From Vicugna pacos (Eukaryota > Chordata > Mammalia > Artiodactyla > Camelidae), in the NCBI RefSeq assembly GCF_048564905.1, contig NW_027328739.1, forward strand, positions 6,138,001-6,202,000: a stretch of DNA of 64,000 nucleotides. Direction: 5' to 3'. The notes under the pieces are model-generated. The model ran no database searches. It was given only the letters and a program-made list of their open reading frames with translations, and was not told the DNA's origin. Position numbers and translations under genes: made by a program. Shown here in pieces: positions 15,638-31,015 of the stretch (position 1 is the stretch's first letter; the number at the start of each line of letters is the position of its first letter).

Positions 15638-16900
15638 CAGAATTTAGAATATAGAATACAGTATACTGAATATAGAACTTAGAATATACAATGTAGAACT
15701 CAGAATATAGAATATAGAATACGGAATGCAGAATATAGAATATAGAATATAGAATGACAAACACAAAATTTAGAATATAGAATAGAGAATATAGAACCCA
15801 GAATTTAGATCATGGAATGCAGAACACAGTATTTAGAGTATATACTACCGAATACTGAATATGAAATTAAGAATATAGAATGTAGAATACAGAATATGGA
15901 ATATAGAATACGGAATGCAGAATATAGAATATAGAATATAGAATGATGAACACAAAATTTAGAATATAGAATAGAGAATATAGAACCCAGCATTTAGAAC
16001 ATGGAATGCAGAACACAGAATTTAAAATATAGAATACCGAATACTGAATATTCAATTTAGAATATAGAATGAAAGACACAGAGTATAGTATATAGAAAAT
16101 GGAATACTGAATATACAATTTAGACTATAGAATGTGGAACACACAATATAGAATATAGAATACGGAATGCAGAATATAGAATATAGAATATAGAATGATG
16201 AACACAAAATTTAGAATATAGAATAGAGAATATAGAACCCAGAATTTAGAACATGGAATGCAGAACACAGAATTAAAAATATAGAATACCGAATACTGAA
16301 TATACAATTTAGAATATAGAATGAAAGACACAGAGTATAGTATATAGAAAACGGAATATTGAATATACAATTTAGAATATAGAATGTAGAACACACAATA
16401 TAGTATATAGAATACGGAATGCAGAATATAGAATACAGAATATAGAATGTTGAACACTGAATATAGAAATAGGAATACAGAATACAGAACCCAGAATTTA
16501 GAACATGGAATGCAGAGCACAGAATTTAAAATATAGAATACCGAATACTGAATATAAAATTTAGAATATACAATATAGAACACAGAATATGGAATGTAGA
16601 ATACGGAATGCAGAATATTGAACACAGAATATAGAATATAGAACACAGAATTTAGAATATGGAAAACAGGATATAGAACCCAGATTATAGAACATGGAAT
16701 GCAGAACACAGAATTAAAAATATAGAATACAGAATACTGAATATCGAATTTAGAATATAGAACGCAGAACACAGAAAATAGAATATAGAATACGGAATGC
16801 AGAATATAGGATACAGAATATAGAATGTAGAACACAGAATATAGAATATTGAATAGAGTATATGGAACACAAAATTTAGAACATAGAATTCAGAACACAG
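15600..16900 (+). repeat. Regular stretch with 189- and 252-base spacing
   Basis: The landmark acatgg (or atcatgg) that opens each first-type module falls near 15621, 15809, 15999, 16251, 16504 and 16692. The spacings are therefore about 188, 190, 252, 253 and 188. This shows directly that units of three and four 63-base modules alternate. The variant gaaagacac at 16071 recurs at 16323, exactly 252 away. Confidence 0.8.
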
Positions 16901-17618
16901 AGTTTAGAATATAGTATACAGAATACTGACTATAGAATTTAGAATATAGAATGCAGAACAGAGAATTTAGAATATAGAATGCAGAATACTGAATAAAGAA
17001 TTTATAAACAGGAATGCAAAACAGAATTTAGAATATAGAATACAGAATACAGAATATAGAATTTATAATATAGAACGTATACCACAGAATATAGAGTATA
17101 GAATACAGATTGCAGAATATAGAATACAGAATATAGAATGTAGAACACAGAAAATAGAATATGGAAATCATAATACAAAACCCAGAACTGAGCACATGGA
17201 ATGCAGAAAACAGAATTTAGAATACAGAATACAGAATACTGAATATAGAATTTAGAACATAGAATGCAGGACCCAGAATTTAGTATATAGAATACAGAAT
17301 ACTGAATATAGGATTTAGAACATGGAATGCAGAACACAGATTATGGAATGTAGAATACGGTAGGCAGAATATAGAATACAGAATATAGAATGTAGAATAC
17401 AGAATATAGAATATGGAAAACAGAATACATAACCCAGAATTTACAACATGGATTTCGGAACACAGAATTTAGAATATAGAATAAAGAATACTGAATATAG
17501 AATTTAGAATATAGAATGTAGAACACAGAACTTAGAATAGAGAATAAAGAATACTGCATATAAAATTTAGAATATAGAATGTAGAACACAGAATATAGAA
17601 AATAGAATAGAGAATATA

Positions 17619-18475
17619 GAACTCACAATTTAGAACATGAAATGCAGAACACAGAATTTAGAATGTAGAATACAGAATACTGCATATAGAATTTAGAATA
17701 TAGAATGTAGAACACATAATATAGTATATAGAATACGGAATGCAGAATAGAGAATATAAAATATAGAATAGAGAATGATGAACACAAAATATAGAATATA
17801 AAATAGAGACAATAGAACCAAGAATTTAGAACATGCAATATAGAACACAGAATTTAGAATATAAAATACAGAATACTGAATATCGAATTTAGAATATAGA
17901 ATGTAGAACACAGAATATAGAAAATAGAATAGAGAATATAGAACTCACAATTTAGAACATGGAAAGCAGAACACAGAATTTAGAATGTAGAATACAGAAT
18001 ACTGAATATAGAATTTAGAATCTAGAAAGTAGAACACAGAATATAGTATATAGAATACGGAATGCAGAATAGAGAATATAAAATATAGAATATAAAATGA
18101 TGAACACAAAATATAGAAAAGAGAATATAGAACCCAGAAATTAGAACATGGAATTTAAAACACAGAATTTAGAATATAAAATACAGAATACTGAATATCG
18201 AATTTAGAATATAGAATGTAGAACACAGAATATAGAAAATAGAATAGAGAATATAGAACTCACAATTTAGAACATGAAATGCAGAACACAGAATTTAGAA
18301 TGTAGAATACAGAATACTGCATATAGAATTTAGAATATAGAATGTAGAACACATAATATAGTATATAGAATACGGAATGCAGAATAGAGAATATAAAATA
18401 TAGAATATAGAATGATGAACACAAAATATAGAATATATAATAGAGAATATAGAAACCAGAATTTAGAACATGCAA
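17619..18475 (+). repeat. Three-copy tandem of a ~320-base unit
   Basis: The phrase gaactcacaa occurs at 17619, 17941 and 18257, spacings 322 and 316, each followed by closely similar sequence. The related region at 59.7-60.3 kb is shorter by about 650 bases, matching loss or non-gain of two such units. About 320 bases is close to five 63-base modules. Confidence 0.78.
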
Positions 18476-18599
18476 TTTAGAACACAGAATTTAGAATATA
18501 AAATACAGAATAATGAATATCGAATTTAGAATATAGAATGTAGAACACAGAATATGGTATGTAGAATACGGAAAGCAGAATATAGAATACATAATATAG

Positions 18600-19900
18600 A
18601 AAGTAGAATACAGAATATAGAATAGGGAAAACAGAATACATAACCCAGAATTAAGAACATGGAATTCAGAACACAGAATTTAGGATATAGTATACAGTAT
18701 ACTGAATATAGAATTTAGAAAATAGAATGCAGTACACAGAATTAAGAATATAGAATGCGGAATACTGTATATAGAATATATAAACAGGAATGCAGAACAC
18801 AGAATATAGAAAACAGAATAAAGAATACTGAATATAGAATTGAGAATGTATAATGAATAACACAGAATATAGATTATAGAGTACTGAATGGAGAATAAAG
18901 AAGGTAGAATAAAGAATGAAGAACACAAAATATAGAATATAAAGTAGAGAATATAGAACCCAGAATTTAGAATTGGAATGCAGAACATAAAATATAGATT
19001 ACAGAATACAGAATACTGAATAAATATTTTAGAATATAGAATGTAGAAAACAGAATATAGAATATAGAATAGGAAATGCAGAATACAGTATGTAGAATAC
19101 AGAATGAAAAACAAAAATATAGAATATAGAATAGTGAATATAGAACCCAGAACATAGAACACGGAATGCAGAAAACAGAATTTAGAATATAGAATACAGA
19201 ATACTTAATATAAAATTTAGAATGTAGAATGTAGAGCACAGAATATAGAATATAGAATACGGAATACAGAATATAGTATACAGAATATAGAATGTAGAAC
19301 ACAGAATATAGAATATTGAATAGAGCATATGGAAACCAAAATTTAGAACATGGAATGCAGAACACAGTATTTAGAATATAGAATACAGAATACTGAATAT
19401 AGAATTTAGAATATAGAATGTAGAACACAGAATATAGAATACGACATGCAGAATATTGAATACAGAAAAAAGAATATAGAACACAGAATATAGAATATGG
19501 AAACAGAATATTGAACCCAGAATATAGAACATGGAATGCAGAACACAGAATTTAAAATATAGAATGCAGAATACTGAATATAGAATTTAGAATATATAAC
19601 GCAGAACACAGAATATAGAATATAGAATACGGAATGCAGAATTTAGAATACAGGATATAGAATGTAGAATACAGAATATAGAATATGGAAAACAGAATAC
19701 AGAAGCCAGAATTTAGAGCATGGAATGCAACACAGAATTTACAATATAGAATACAGATTACTGAATATAGAATTTAGAACATAGAAAGCAGAACCCAGAA
19801 TTTAGAATATAGAATACAGAATACTGAATATAGAATTTAGAATACAGAAAGTAGAACACAGAATATAGAATATAGTATATAGAATACAGAATATAGAAAG
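18600..19900 (+). repeat. Distant direct repeat E, copy 1 (partner at 60.3-61.6 kb)
   Basis: It aligns with 60260-61560 at an offset of 41664 near its left (18881 with 60545) and 41652 near its right (the gagcatgg phrase at 19716 and 61368). It includes a marker resembling the first marker of block H, so it is an older, diverged relative of that block. Confidence 0.75.
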
Positions 19901-20469
19901 CAAAGTTTAGAACATGGAATGCAGTAAACAGACTTTAAAATATAGAATACCGAATACTGAACATAGAATATGAATACACAATATAGAACACAGAATTTAG
20001 AATATAGGATACCGAATACTGAATATAGAATATAAATATACAATTTAGAACACAGAATATAGAATATAGAATAGAGAATAGAGAACACAAAATTTAGAAC
20101 ATGGAATGCAGAACACAGAATTAAGAATATGGAATGCACAACACTGTATATAGAATTTAGAATATAGAATGAATAACACAGAATATAGAATATAGAATAC
20201 GGAATGGAGAATATAGAAGGTAGAATATAGAATGAAGAACACAATATATAGAATATACTATAGAGAATATAGAACCCAGAAATTAGGAATGTAATGCAGA
20301 ACAGAGAATTTATAATATAGAATAAAGAATACTGAATAAAGATTTTAGAATAAAGAATGTAGAACACAGAATATAGAATATAGAATAGGGAATGCAGAAC
20401 ATACTACGTAGAATACAGAAAGAAGAACACAAATATTGAATATAGAATAGTGAATATAGAACCCAGAAC

Positions 20470-23400
20470 TAATAAAACGGAATGCAGAACACAGAATTTA
20501 GAATATAGAATACAGAATACTTAATATAAAATTTAGAATATAGAATGTACAAAAGAGAATATAAAATATACAATACGGAATGCAGAATATAGAATACAGA
20601 ATATAGAATGTAGAACACAGAATATAGAATATTGAATACAGTATATGGAACACAAAATTTAGAACATGGAATGCAGAACACAGTTCTTAGAACATAGAAT
20701 ACCGAATACTGAATATAGAATATGAATATACAAGGTAGAACACAGAATTTAGAATATAGAATACAGAACACTGAATATAGAATTTTGAATATACAATGTA
20801 GAACACAGAATATAGAATATAGAATACGGAATGCAGAATATAGGATACAGAAAATAGAATATAGAACACAGAATATAGAATATGGAAAACAGAATACAAA
20901 ACAGATAATTGAGAACATGGACTGCAGAACACATAATTAAGAATATACAATACAGAATACTGAATATAGAATTTTGAATATACAATGTAGAACACAGAAT
21001 TTAGATATATAATAAAGAATACTGTATGTAGAATTTAGAATATAGAATGTAGAACACAGAATATAGAATAAAGAATAGAGAACACAGAATTTAGAACATG
21101 GAATGCAGAACACAGAATTTTCAATATAGAATATAGAATACTGAATATAAAATTAGAACAAAGAATGTTGAACACAGAATATAGAATACGGCATGCAGAA
21201 TATACAATACAGAATAGTGAATGCAGAACACAGAATATAGAATATGGAAAACAGAATACAGAACTCATAATTTAGAACATGGATGCAGAACACAGAATAT
21301 AAAATATAGCATACAGAATACTGAATAAAGAATTAGATCTTACAACGCAGAACACAGAATTAAGTTTATATAATGCAGAATTCTGTATATAGAATTTATA
21401 AACAGGAATGCAGAACAAAGAATTTAGAAAATAGAATACACAATTATGAATATAGAATTTAGAATATATAATAAATAACACAGAATATAGAATATAGACT
21501 ACGGAATGGAGAATATAGGAGGTAGAATAAGGAATGAAGAACACAAAATATAGAATAGAGAATAGAGAATAGAGAACCCAGAATTTAGAAATGGAATGCA
21601 GAACATAGAATTTAGAATACAGAATAAGGAATACTTAATATAAAATTTAGATTATAGAATGTAGAACACAGAATATAGAATATAGAATACGGAATCCAGA
21701 ATATAGAATGTAAAATATACAATATAGAATGATGAAAACAAAATATAGAATATAGAATAGAGAATATAGAACCCAGAATTTAGAACATGCAATTTAGAAC
21801 ACAGAATTTAGAATATAAAAACAGAATACTGAATATCGAATTTAGCATATAGAATGTAGAACACAGAATATGGTATGTAGAAAACGGAAAGCAGAATATA
21901 GAATACAGAATATAGAAATTAGAATACAGAATATAGAATATGCAAAACAGAATACATAACCCAGAATTTAGAACATGGAATTCAGAACACAGAATTTAGA
22001 ATATAGTATAAAGAACACTGAATATAGAATTTAGAACATAGAATGCAGTACACAGAATTAAGAATATAGAATGCAGAATACTGTATATAGAATTTATAAA
22101 CAGGAATGCAGAACACAGAATATAGACAATAGAATAAAGACTACTGAATATAAAATTGAGAATATATATTGAATAACACAGAATATAGATAATAGACTAC
22201 TGAATGGAGAATATAGAAGGTAGAATAAAGAATGAAGAACACAAAATATAGAATATAAAATGGAGAATATAGAACCCAGAATTTAGAAATGGAATGCAGA
22301 ACATAAAATATACAATATAGAATACAGAATACTGAATAAATATTTTAGAATATAGAATGTAGAACACAGAATATAGAATATAGAATAGGAAATGAAGAAT
22401 AGAGTATGTAGAATACAGAATGAAAAACAAAAATATAGAATATAGAATAGTGAATATAGAACCCAGAACATAGAACACGTAATGCAGAACACAGAAATTA
22501 GAATACAGAATACAAAATACTTAATATAAAATTTAGAATGTAGAATGTAGAACACAGAATATAGAATATAGAATACTTAGTACAGAATATAGTATACAGA
22601 ATATAGAATGTAGAACCCAGAATATAGAATATTGAATATAGAATATAGAATACAGATTATAGAACCCAAAGTTTAGAACATGGAATGCAGTACACAGACT
22701 TTAAAATATAGAATACTGAATACTGGACATAGAATATGAATATACACTATAGAACACAGAATTTAGAATATAGGATACCGAATACTGAATATAGAATATA
22801 AATATACAATTTAGAACACTGAATATAGAATAGAGAATAGAGAATATAGAACACAAAATTTAGAACATGGAATGCAGAACACAGAATTAAGAATATGGAA
22901 TGCACAATACTGTATATAGAATTTAGAATATAGAATGAATAAAACAGAATATAGAATATAGAATACGGAATGGAGAATATAGCAGGTAGAATATAGAATG
23001 AAGAACACAATATATAGAATATAGTATAGAGAATATAGAACCCAGAATTTAGAAATGGAATGCAGAACAGAGAATTTAGAATATAGAATACAGAATACTG
23101 AATAAAGATTTTAGAATATAGAATGTAGAACACAGAATATAGAATATAGAATAGGGAATGCAGAACATAGTACGTAGAATACAGAATAAAGTACACAAAT
23201 ATAGAATATAGAATAGTGAATATAGAAACCAGAAATTAGAACACGGAATTCAGAACACAGAATTTACAATATAGAACACAGAATAATCAATATAAAATTT
23301 AGAATACACAATGTAGAACACAGAATATAGAATATAGAATAGAGAATATAGAATCCAGAATTTAGAACATGGAATGCCAAACACAGAATTTAGAATATTG

Positions 23401-24655
23401 AATAAATATTACTGAATATAGAATTTAGAATATAGAATGTAGAACACAGAATTTAGAATATAGAATAGAGAATACTGAAAATAGAATTTAGAATATAGAA
23501 TTTTGAGCTCAGAATATAGAATACAGAATAGAGTTTATAGAACCCAGAATTTAGGACAAGGAATGCAGAACACAGAATTTAGAGTATATAATACAGAATA
23601 CTGAATATAGAATTTAGAACATGGAATGCCGAACACAGAATTCAGAATATAGAATACAGAATACTGAATAAAGAATTTAGAACATAGAATGCGGAACACA
23701 GAATTTCGAATACAGAATATAGAATTTAGAACATAGAATGCGAAACACAATATTTAGAATATAGAATACAGAATACTGAATATAGATTTTAGAACATGGA
23801 ATGCATAACCCAGAGTATAAAATTACATTACGGAATACTGAATATACAATTTAGAATATAGAATGTAGAACACAGAATATAGAATATAGATTATGTAATG
23901 CAGAATATAGACTACAGAGCATAGAATGTAGAACAAAGAATATAGAATATGGAAAAAAGAATACAAAACCCAGAATTGAAAACATGGAATGCAGAACACA
24001 GAATTTAGAATATAGAGTACAGAATACTGAATATAGAATTTAGAATATAGAATGTAGAACACAGAATTTAGAATACAGAATAAAGAATACTGAATTTAGA
24101 ATTTCGAATATAGAATGTAGAACACAGAATATAGAAAATAGAATTGAGAATATAGAACCCAGAATTTTGAACATGGAATGCAGAACACAGAATATAGATT
24201 ATAGAATACAGAATACTGAATATAGAATTTAGAATATAGAATGTATAAACAGAATATAGAATATAGAATACGGAATGCAGAATAGAGAATACAGAATATA
24301 GAATGTAGAACACAGAATATAGAATATGGAAAACATAATACAAAACCCAGAATAGAGAACATGGAACAGAACACAGAATTTAGAATATAGAATACAGAAT
24401 ACTGAATATATAATTTAGAACATAGAATGCAGAACCCAGAATTAAGAATATAGAATACAGAATACTGAATGTAGGATTTATAATATACAATGTAGAACCG
24501 AGAATATTGAATATAGAATACGGAATGCAGAATATAGAATACAGAATATAAAATGTAGAACTCAGAATATAGAATAGATAATAGAGTATATAGAACACAA
24601 AATTTAGAACATGGAATGCAGAACACAGAATTTAGAATATAGAATACAGTATACT
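20470..24655 (+). repeat. ~9.42 kb-offset direct repeat, first copy
   Basis: It aligns with 29890-34085 at an offset of about 9420 (20722 with 30142), rising to 9431 (23823 with 33254). Distinctive shared variants include the caaggtag phrase at 20731 and 30151, and the gagctc phrase at 23505 and 32922. Similarity starts near 20470/29890 and stops abruptly near 24655/34085, where the second copy switches to a different module order. It overlaps the left part of block B. Confidence 0.8.
22197..23510 (+). repeat. Kilobase block H, copy 2 (spacing class 1308)
   Basis: Markers ctactgaatggag at 22197 and gagctc at 23505 are 1308 apart, 63 more than in copies 1 and 3. Copy 3 follows directly downstream, 3460 bases away at the gagctc marker (3523 at the first marker, again 63 different), so copies 2 and 3 form a local tandem pair. 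Confidence 0.8.
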
Positions 24656-27600
24656 GAATATAGAATTTAGAATATAGAATGTAGAACACAGAATATAGAA
24701 TATAGAGAACGGAATGCAGAGTAAAGTATATAGAATATTGAATGATGAACACAAAATATACAATTTAGAATAGAGAATATAAAAGAGAGAATTTAGAAAA
24801 TGGAATGTAGAACACAGAATTTAGAATATAGAATACTGAATACTGAATATAAAAATTAGAATATAGAATGTAGAACACAGAATATGGAATGTAGAATACG
24901 GAATACAGAATATTGAATACATAATATAGAAAGAAGAACACAGTATTTAGAATATAGAATACAGAATACTGAATATAGAGATTAGAATATAGAATGTAGA
25001 ACATATAATATAGAATATAGTATAATGAATGCAGAATATAGTATGTAGAATATAGAATGAAGAACACAAAAATAGAATAGAGAATAGAGAATAGACAACC
25101 CATAACTTAGAACACGGAATGCAGAACACAGAATTTAAAATAAAGAATACAGAATACTTAATATAAAATTTAGAATATAGAATGTAGAACACAGAATATA
25201 GAATATAGAATACGGAATGCAGAATATAGTATATAAAATATAGAATATAGAATGATGAACACAAAATTTACAATATAGAATAGAGAATATAGAACCCAGA
25301 ATTTAGAACATGCAATTTAGAACACAGAATTTAGAATATAAAATCAGAATACTGAATATCGAATTTAGAATATAGAATGTAGAACACAGAATATGGTATG
25401 TAGAATACGGAAAGCAGAATATAGAATACAGAATATAGAAAGTAGAATACAGAATATAGAATATGGAAAACAGAATACATGACTCAGAATTTAGAACATG
25501 GAATTCAGAACACAGAATTTAGAATATAGTATACAGAATACTGAATATAGAATTTAGAACATAGAATGCAGTACACAGAATTAAGAATATAGAATGCAGA
25601 ATACTGTATATAGAATTTATAAACAGGAATGCAGAACACAGAATATAGAAAATAGAATAAAGAATACTGAATATAGAATTGAGAATATATATTGAATAAC
25701 ACAGAATATAGATAATAGACTACTGAATGGAGAATATAGAAGGTAGAATAAAGAATGAAGAACACAAAATATAGAATATAAAATAGAGAATATAGAACCC
25801 AGAATTAAGAAATGGAATGCAGAACATAAAATATGGAATATAGAATACAGAATACAGAATAAATATTTTAGAATATAGAATGTAGAACACAGAATATAGA
25901 ATATAGAATAGGAAATGCAGAATACAGTATGTAGAATACAGAATGAAAAACAAAAATATAGAATATAGAATAGTGAATATAAAACCCAGAACATAGTACA
26001 CGGAATGCAGAACACAGAATTTAGAATACAGAATACAGAATACTTAATATAAAATTTCGAATGTAGAATATAGAACACAGAATATAGAATATTGAATATA
26101 GAATATAGAATACACATTATAGAACACAAAGTTTAGAACATGGAATACAGTACACAGACTTTAAAATATAGAATACCGAATACTGGACATAGAATATGAA
26201 TATACAATATAGAACACAGAATATAGAATATAGGATACCGAAAACTGAATATAGAATATAAATATACAATTTAGAACACTGAATATAGAATAAAGTATAG
26301 AGAATAGAGAACACAAAATTTAGAACATGGAATGCAGAACACAGAATTAAGAATATGGAATGCACAATAATGGATATAGAATTTAGAATATAGAATGAAT
26401 AACACAGAATATAGAATATAGAATACGGAATGGAGAATTTAGAAGGTAGAATATAGAATTAAGAATACAACATATAGTATATAGTATAGAGAATATAGAA
26501 CCCAGAATTTAGAAATGGAATGCAGAACAGAGAATTTAGAATATAGAATACAGAATACTGAATAAAGATTTTAGAATATAGAATGTAGAACACAGAATAT
26601 AGAATATAGAATAGGGAATGGAGAACATAGTACGTAGAATTCAGAATGAAAAACACAAATATAAAATATAGAATAGTGAATATAGAAACCAGAAATTAGA
26701 ACACGGAATTCAGAACACAGAATTTACAATACAGAACACAGAATAATTAATATAAAATTTAGAATATACAATGTAGAACACAGAATATAGAATATAGAAT
26801 AGAGAATATAGAATCCAGAATTTAAAACATGGAATGACAAACACAGAATTTAGAATATTGAATACATATTACTGAATATAGAATTTAGAATATAGAATGC
26901 AGAACACAGAATTTAGAATATAGAATAGAGAATACTGAAAATAGAATTTAGAATATAGAAATTTGAGCTCAGAATATAGAATATAGAATAGAGTTTATAG
27001 AACCCAGAATTTAGGACATGGAATGCAGAACACAGAATTTAGAGTATATAATACAGAATACTCAATATAGAATTTAGAACATGGAATGCCGAACACAGAA
27101 TTCAGAATATAGAATACAGAATACTGAATATAGAATTTAGAACATAGAATGCGGAACACAGAATTTCGAATACAGAATACAGAATACTGAATATAGAATT
27201 TAGAACATAGAATGCGAAACACAGTATTTAGAATATAGAATACAGAATACTGAATATAGAATGTAGAACATGGAATGCAGAACCCAGAATTTAGAATATA
27301 AATTACAGAATACTGAATATAAATTTTAGAACATGGAATGCATAACCCAGAGTATAGAAAATACATTACGGAATACTGAATATACAATTTAGAATATAGA
27401 ATGTAGAACACAGAATATAGAATATAGATTACGTAATGCAGAATATAGACTACAGAATATAGAATTTAGAACACAGAATATAGAATATGGATAAAAGAAT
27501 ACAAAACCCAGAATTGAAAACATGGAATGCAGAACACAGAATTTAGAATATAGAGTACAGAATACTGAATATAGAATTTAGAATATACAATGTAGAACAC

Positions 27601-30600
27601 AGAATTTAGAATACAGAATAAAGAATACTGAATATAGAATTTCGAATATAGAATGTAGAACACAGAATATAGAAAATCGAATAGAGAATATAGAACCCAG
27701 AATTTAGAACATGGAATTCAGAACACAAAATATAGAATATAGAATACAGAATACTGAATATCGAATTTAGAATATACAATGTAGAACACAGAATATAGAA
27801 TATAGAATACAGAAAACTGAATACAGAATTTAGAATATGGAATGCAGAACACAGAATTTAGAATATAAATACAGAAAACTGAATATAGAATTTAGAATAT
27901 GGAATGTACAACACACAATATAGAATATACAATAGAGAATATAGAACCCAGAATTTAGAACTTGGAATGCAGAACACAGAATTTAGAATATAGAATAGAG
28001 AATACTGTATTTAGAATTTAGAACATTGAATGCAGAACACAGAATTTAGAATATAGAATGCAGAATACTGTATATAGAATATAGAATATAGAATGAATAA
28101 CACAGAATATAGAATATAGACTACGGAATGGAGAAAATAGAAGGTAGAATATAGACTGAATAACACAAAATATAGAATATAGAATATAGAACATAGAACC
28201 CAGAATATAGAAATGGAATGTAGAACAGAGAATTTAGAATATAGAATACAGAAAATTGAATAAAGATTTTAGAATATAGAATGTAGAACACAGAATACAG
28301 AATATAGACTAGGGAATGCAGAATATAGTATGTAGAATATAGAATGAAGAACACAAGTATAGAATATACAAAAGTGAATATAGAACCCAAAACTTAGAAC
28401 ACGGAATTCAGAACACAGAATTTAGAATATAGAATACATAATAATGAATATAGATTTTAGAACATAGAATGCAGAACACAGAATTTAGAATATAGAATGC
28501 AGAATACTGAATATAGATATTATAAACATTAATGCACAACACAGAATTTAGAATATAGAATGAAGAAAACTGAACAGAGTATTTAGAATATAGAATGAAG
28601 AACACAGAATATAGAATATAGAATATAGAATAGAGAACCCAGGATATAGAACATGGAATGCAGAGAACAGAATTTAGAATATAGAACACAGAATACTGAA
28701 TATAAGTTTAGAATACAGAATATATAACACAGAGTATAGAATATAGAATACGCAATACTGAATATACAATTTAGAATATAGAATGTAGATCACAGAATAT
28801 AGAATATAGAATACAGAATGCAGAATATAGAATACAGAACATAGAATGTAGAACACAGAATATAGAATAAGGAAAACAGAATACAAAACCCAGAATTGAA
28901 AACATGGAATGCACAACACAGAATTAAGAATATATAATACAGAATACTGAATATAGAATTTAGAATACAGAATGTAGAACAGAGAATTTAAAATATAGCA
29001 TATAGTAAGCTGAATATAGAATTTAGAATATAGAATGTAGAACACAGAATATAGAAATTAGAATAGAGAATATAGAACCCAGAATTTAGAACATGGAATG
29101 CAGACAACAGAATTTAGAATATAGAAAACAGTATACTGAATATAGAATTTAGAATATAGAGTGTAGAACACAGAATATAGAATATAGAATACGGAATGCA
29201 GAATATAGAATATAGAATATAGAATGATGAACACAAAATATAGAATAAAGAATAGAGAATTTAGAACCCAGAATTTAGAACATGGAATGTAAAACACAGA
29301 ATTTAGAATATAGAATACAGAATACTGAATATCGAATTTAGAATATAGAATGTAGAACACAGAATATAGAATAGATAATAGAGTATATAGAACCCAAAAT
29401 TTAGAACATGGAATGCAGAACACAGAATTTAGAATATAGAATACAGAACACTGAATATAGAATTTACAATATAGAATGTAGAACAAAAATACAGAATACG
29501 GCATGCAGAACATACAATACAGAATAGAGAATGCAGAACACAGAATATAGAATATGGAAAACAGAATACAAAACTCAGAATTTAGAACATGGGATGCAGA
29601 AAAAAGAATTTAAAATATAGTATACCGAATACTGAATATAGAATTTAGAACATAGAATGCAGAACACAGAATTAAGATTATAGAATGCAGAATAGTGTAT
29701 ATAGAATTTATAAACAGGAATGCAGAACACAGAATTTAGAAAAGAGAATAAAGAATACTGAATATAGGATTTAGAATATATACTATATAACACAGAATAT
29801 AGAATATAGACTACAGAATGGAGAATATAGGAGGTAGAATTAGGAATGAAGAACACAACATATAGAATAGAGAATATAGAACCCAGAATTTAGAATATGG
29901 AATGCAGAACACAGAATTTAGAATATAGAATACAGAATACTTAATATAAAATTTAGAATATACAATGTACAAAACAGAATATAGAATATACAATACGGAA
30001 TGCAGAATATAGAATACAGAATATAGAATGTAGAACACAGAATATAGAATATTGAATACAGTATATGGAACACAAAATTTAGAACATGGAATGCAGAAGA
30101 CAGTACTTAGAACATAGAATACCGAATACTGAATATAGAATATGAATATACAAGGTAGAACACAGAATTTAGAATATAGAATACAGAACACTGAATATAG
30201 AGTTTTGAATATACAATGTAGAACACAGAATATAGAATATAGAAAACGGAATGCAGAATATAGGATACAGAAAATAGAATATAGAACACAGAATATAGAA
30301 TATGGAAAACAGAATACAAAACAGATAATTGAGAACATGGACTGCAGAACACATAATTAAGAATATACAATACAGAATACTGAATATGGAATTTTGAATA
30401 TACAATGTAGAACAGAGAATTTAGATATATAATAAAGAATACTGTATGTAGAATATAGAATAAAGAATGTAGAACACAGAATATAGAATAGAGAATAGAG
30501 AACCCAGAATTTAGAACATGGAATGCAGAACACAGAATTTTGAATATAGAATACAGAATACTGAATATAAAATTAGAACATAGAATGTTGAACACAGAAT

Positions 30601-31015
30601 ATAGAATACGGCATGCAGAATATACAATACAGAATAGTGAATGCAGAACACAGAATATAGAATATGGAAAACAGAATACAGAACTCATAATTTAGAACAT
30701 GGATGCAGAACACAGAATATAAAATATAGTATACAGAATACTGAATAAAAATTAGATCTTACAACGCAGAACACAGAATTAAGATTATATAATGCAGCAT
30801 TCTGTATATAGAATTTATAAACAGGAATGTAGAACAAAGAATTTAGAAAATAGAATACACAATAATGAATATAGAATTTAGAATATATAATAAAAAACAC
30901 AGAATATAGAATATAGACTACGGAATGGAGATATAGGAGGTAGAATAAGGAATGACGAACACAAAATATAGAATATAGAATAGAGAATAGAGAACCCAGA
31001 ATTTAGAAATGGAAT
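23608..31015 (+). repeat. Large duplicated block, copy B (partner A at 1-7270)
   Basis: This is the second copy of the block that begins the window. It is contiguous upstream with sequence (20.47-23.6 kb) that would lie left of the window for copy A. B also shares its first ~1.05 kb with 33039-34085 and its middle (24.7-27.7 kb) with 36.6-39.7 kb, so it is the best reference copy for this part of the array. Extra 63-base modules relative to A lie before 27961 and between 27961 and 28121. Confidence 0.85.
25720..26970 (+). repeat. Kilobase block H, copy 3 (spacing class 1245)
   Basis: Markers at 25720 and 26965 are 1245 apart. This copy is the block B counterpart of copy 1 (offset 23607) and also matches copy 5 (offset 12093-12094). 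Confidence 0.8.
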
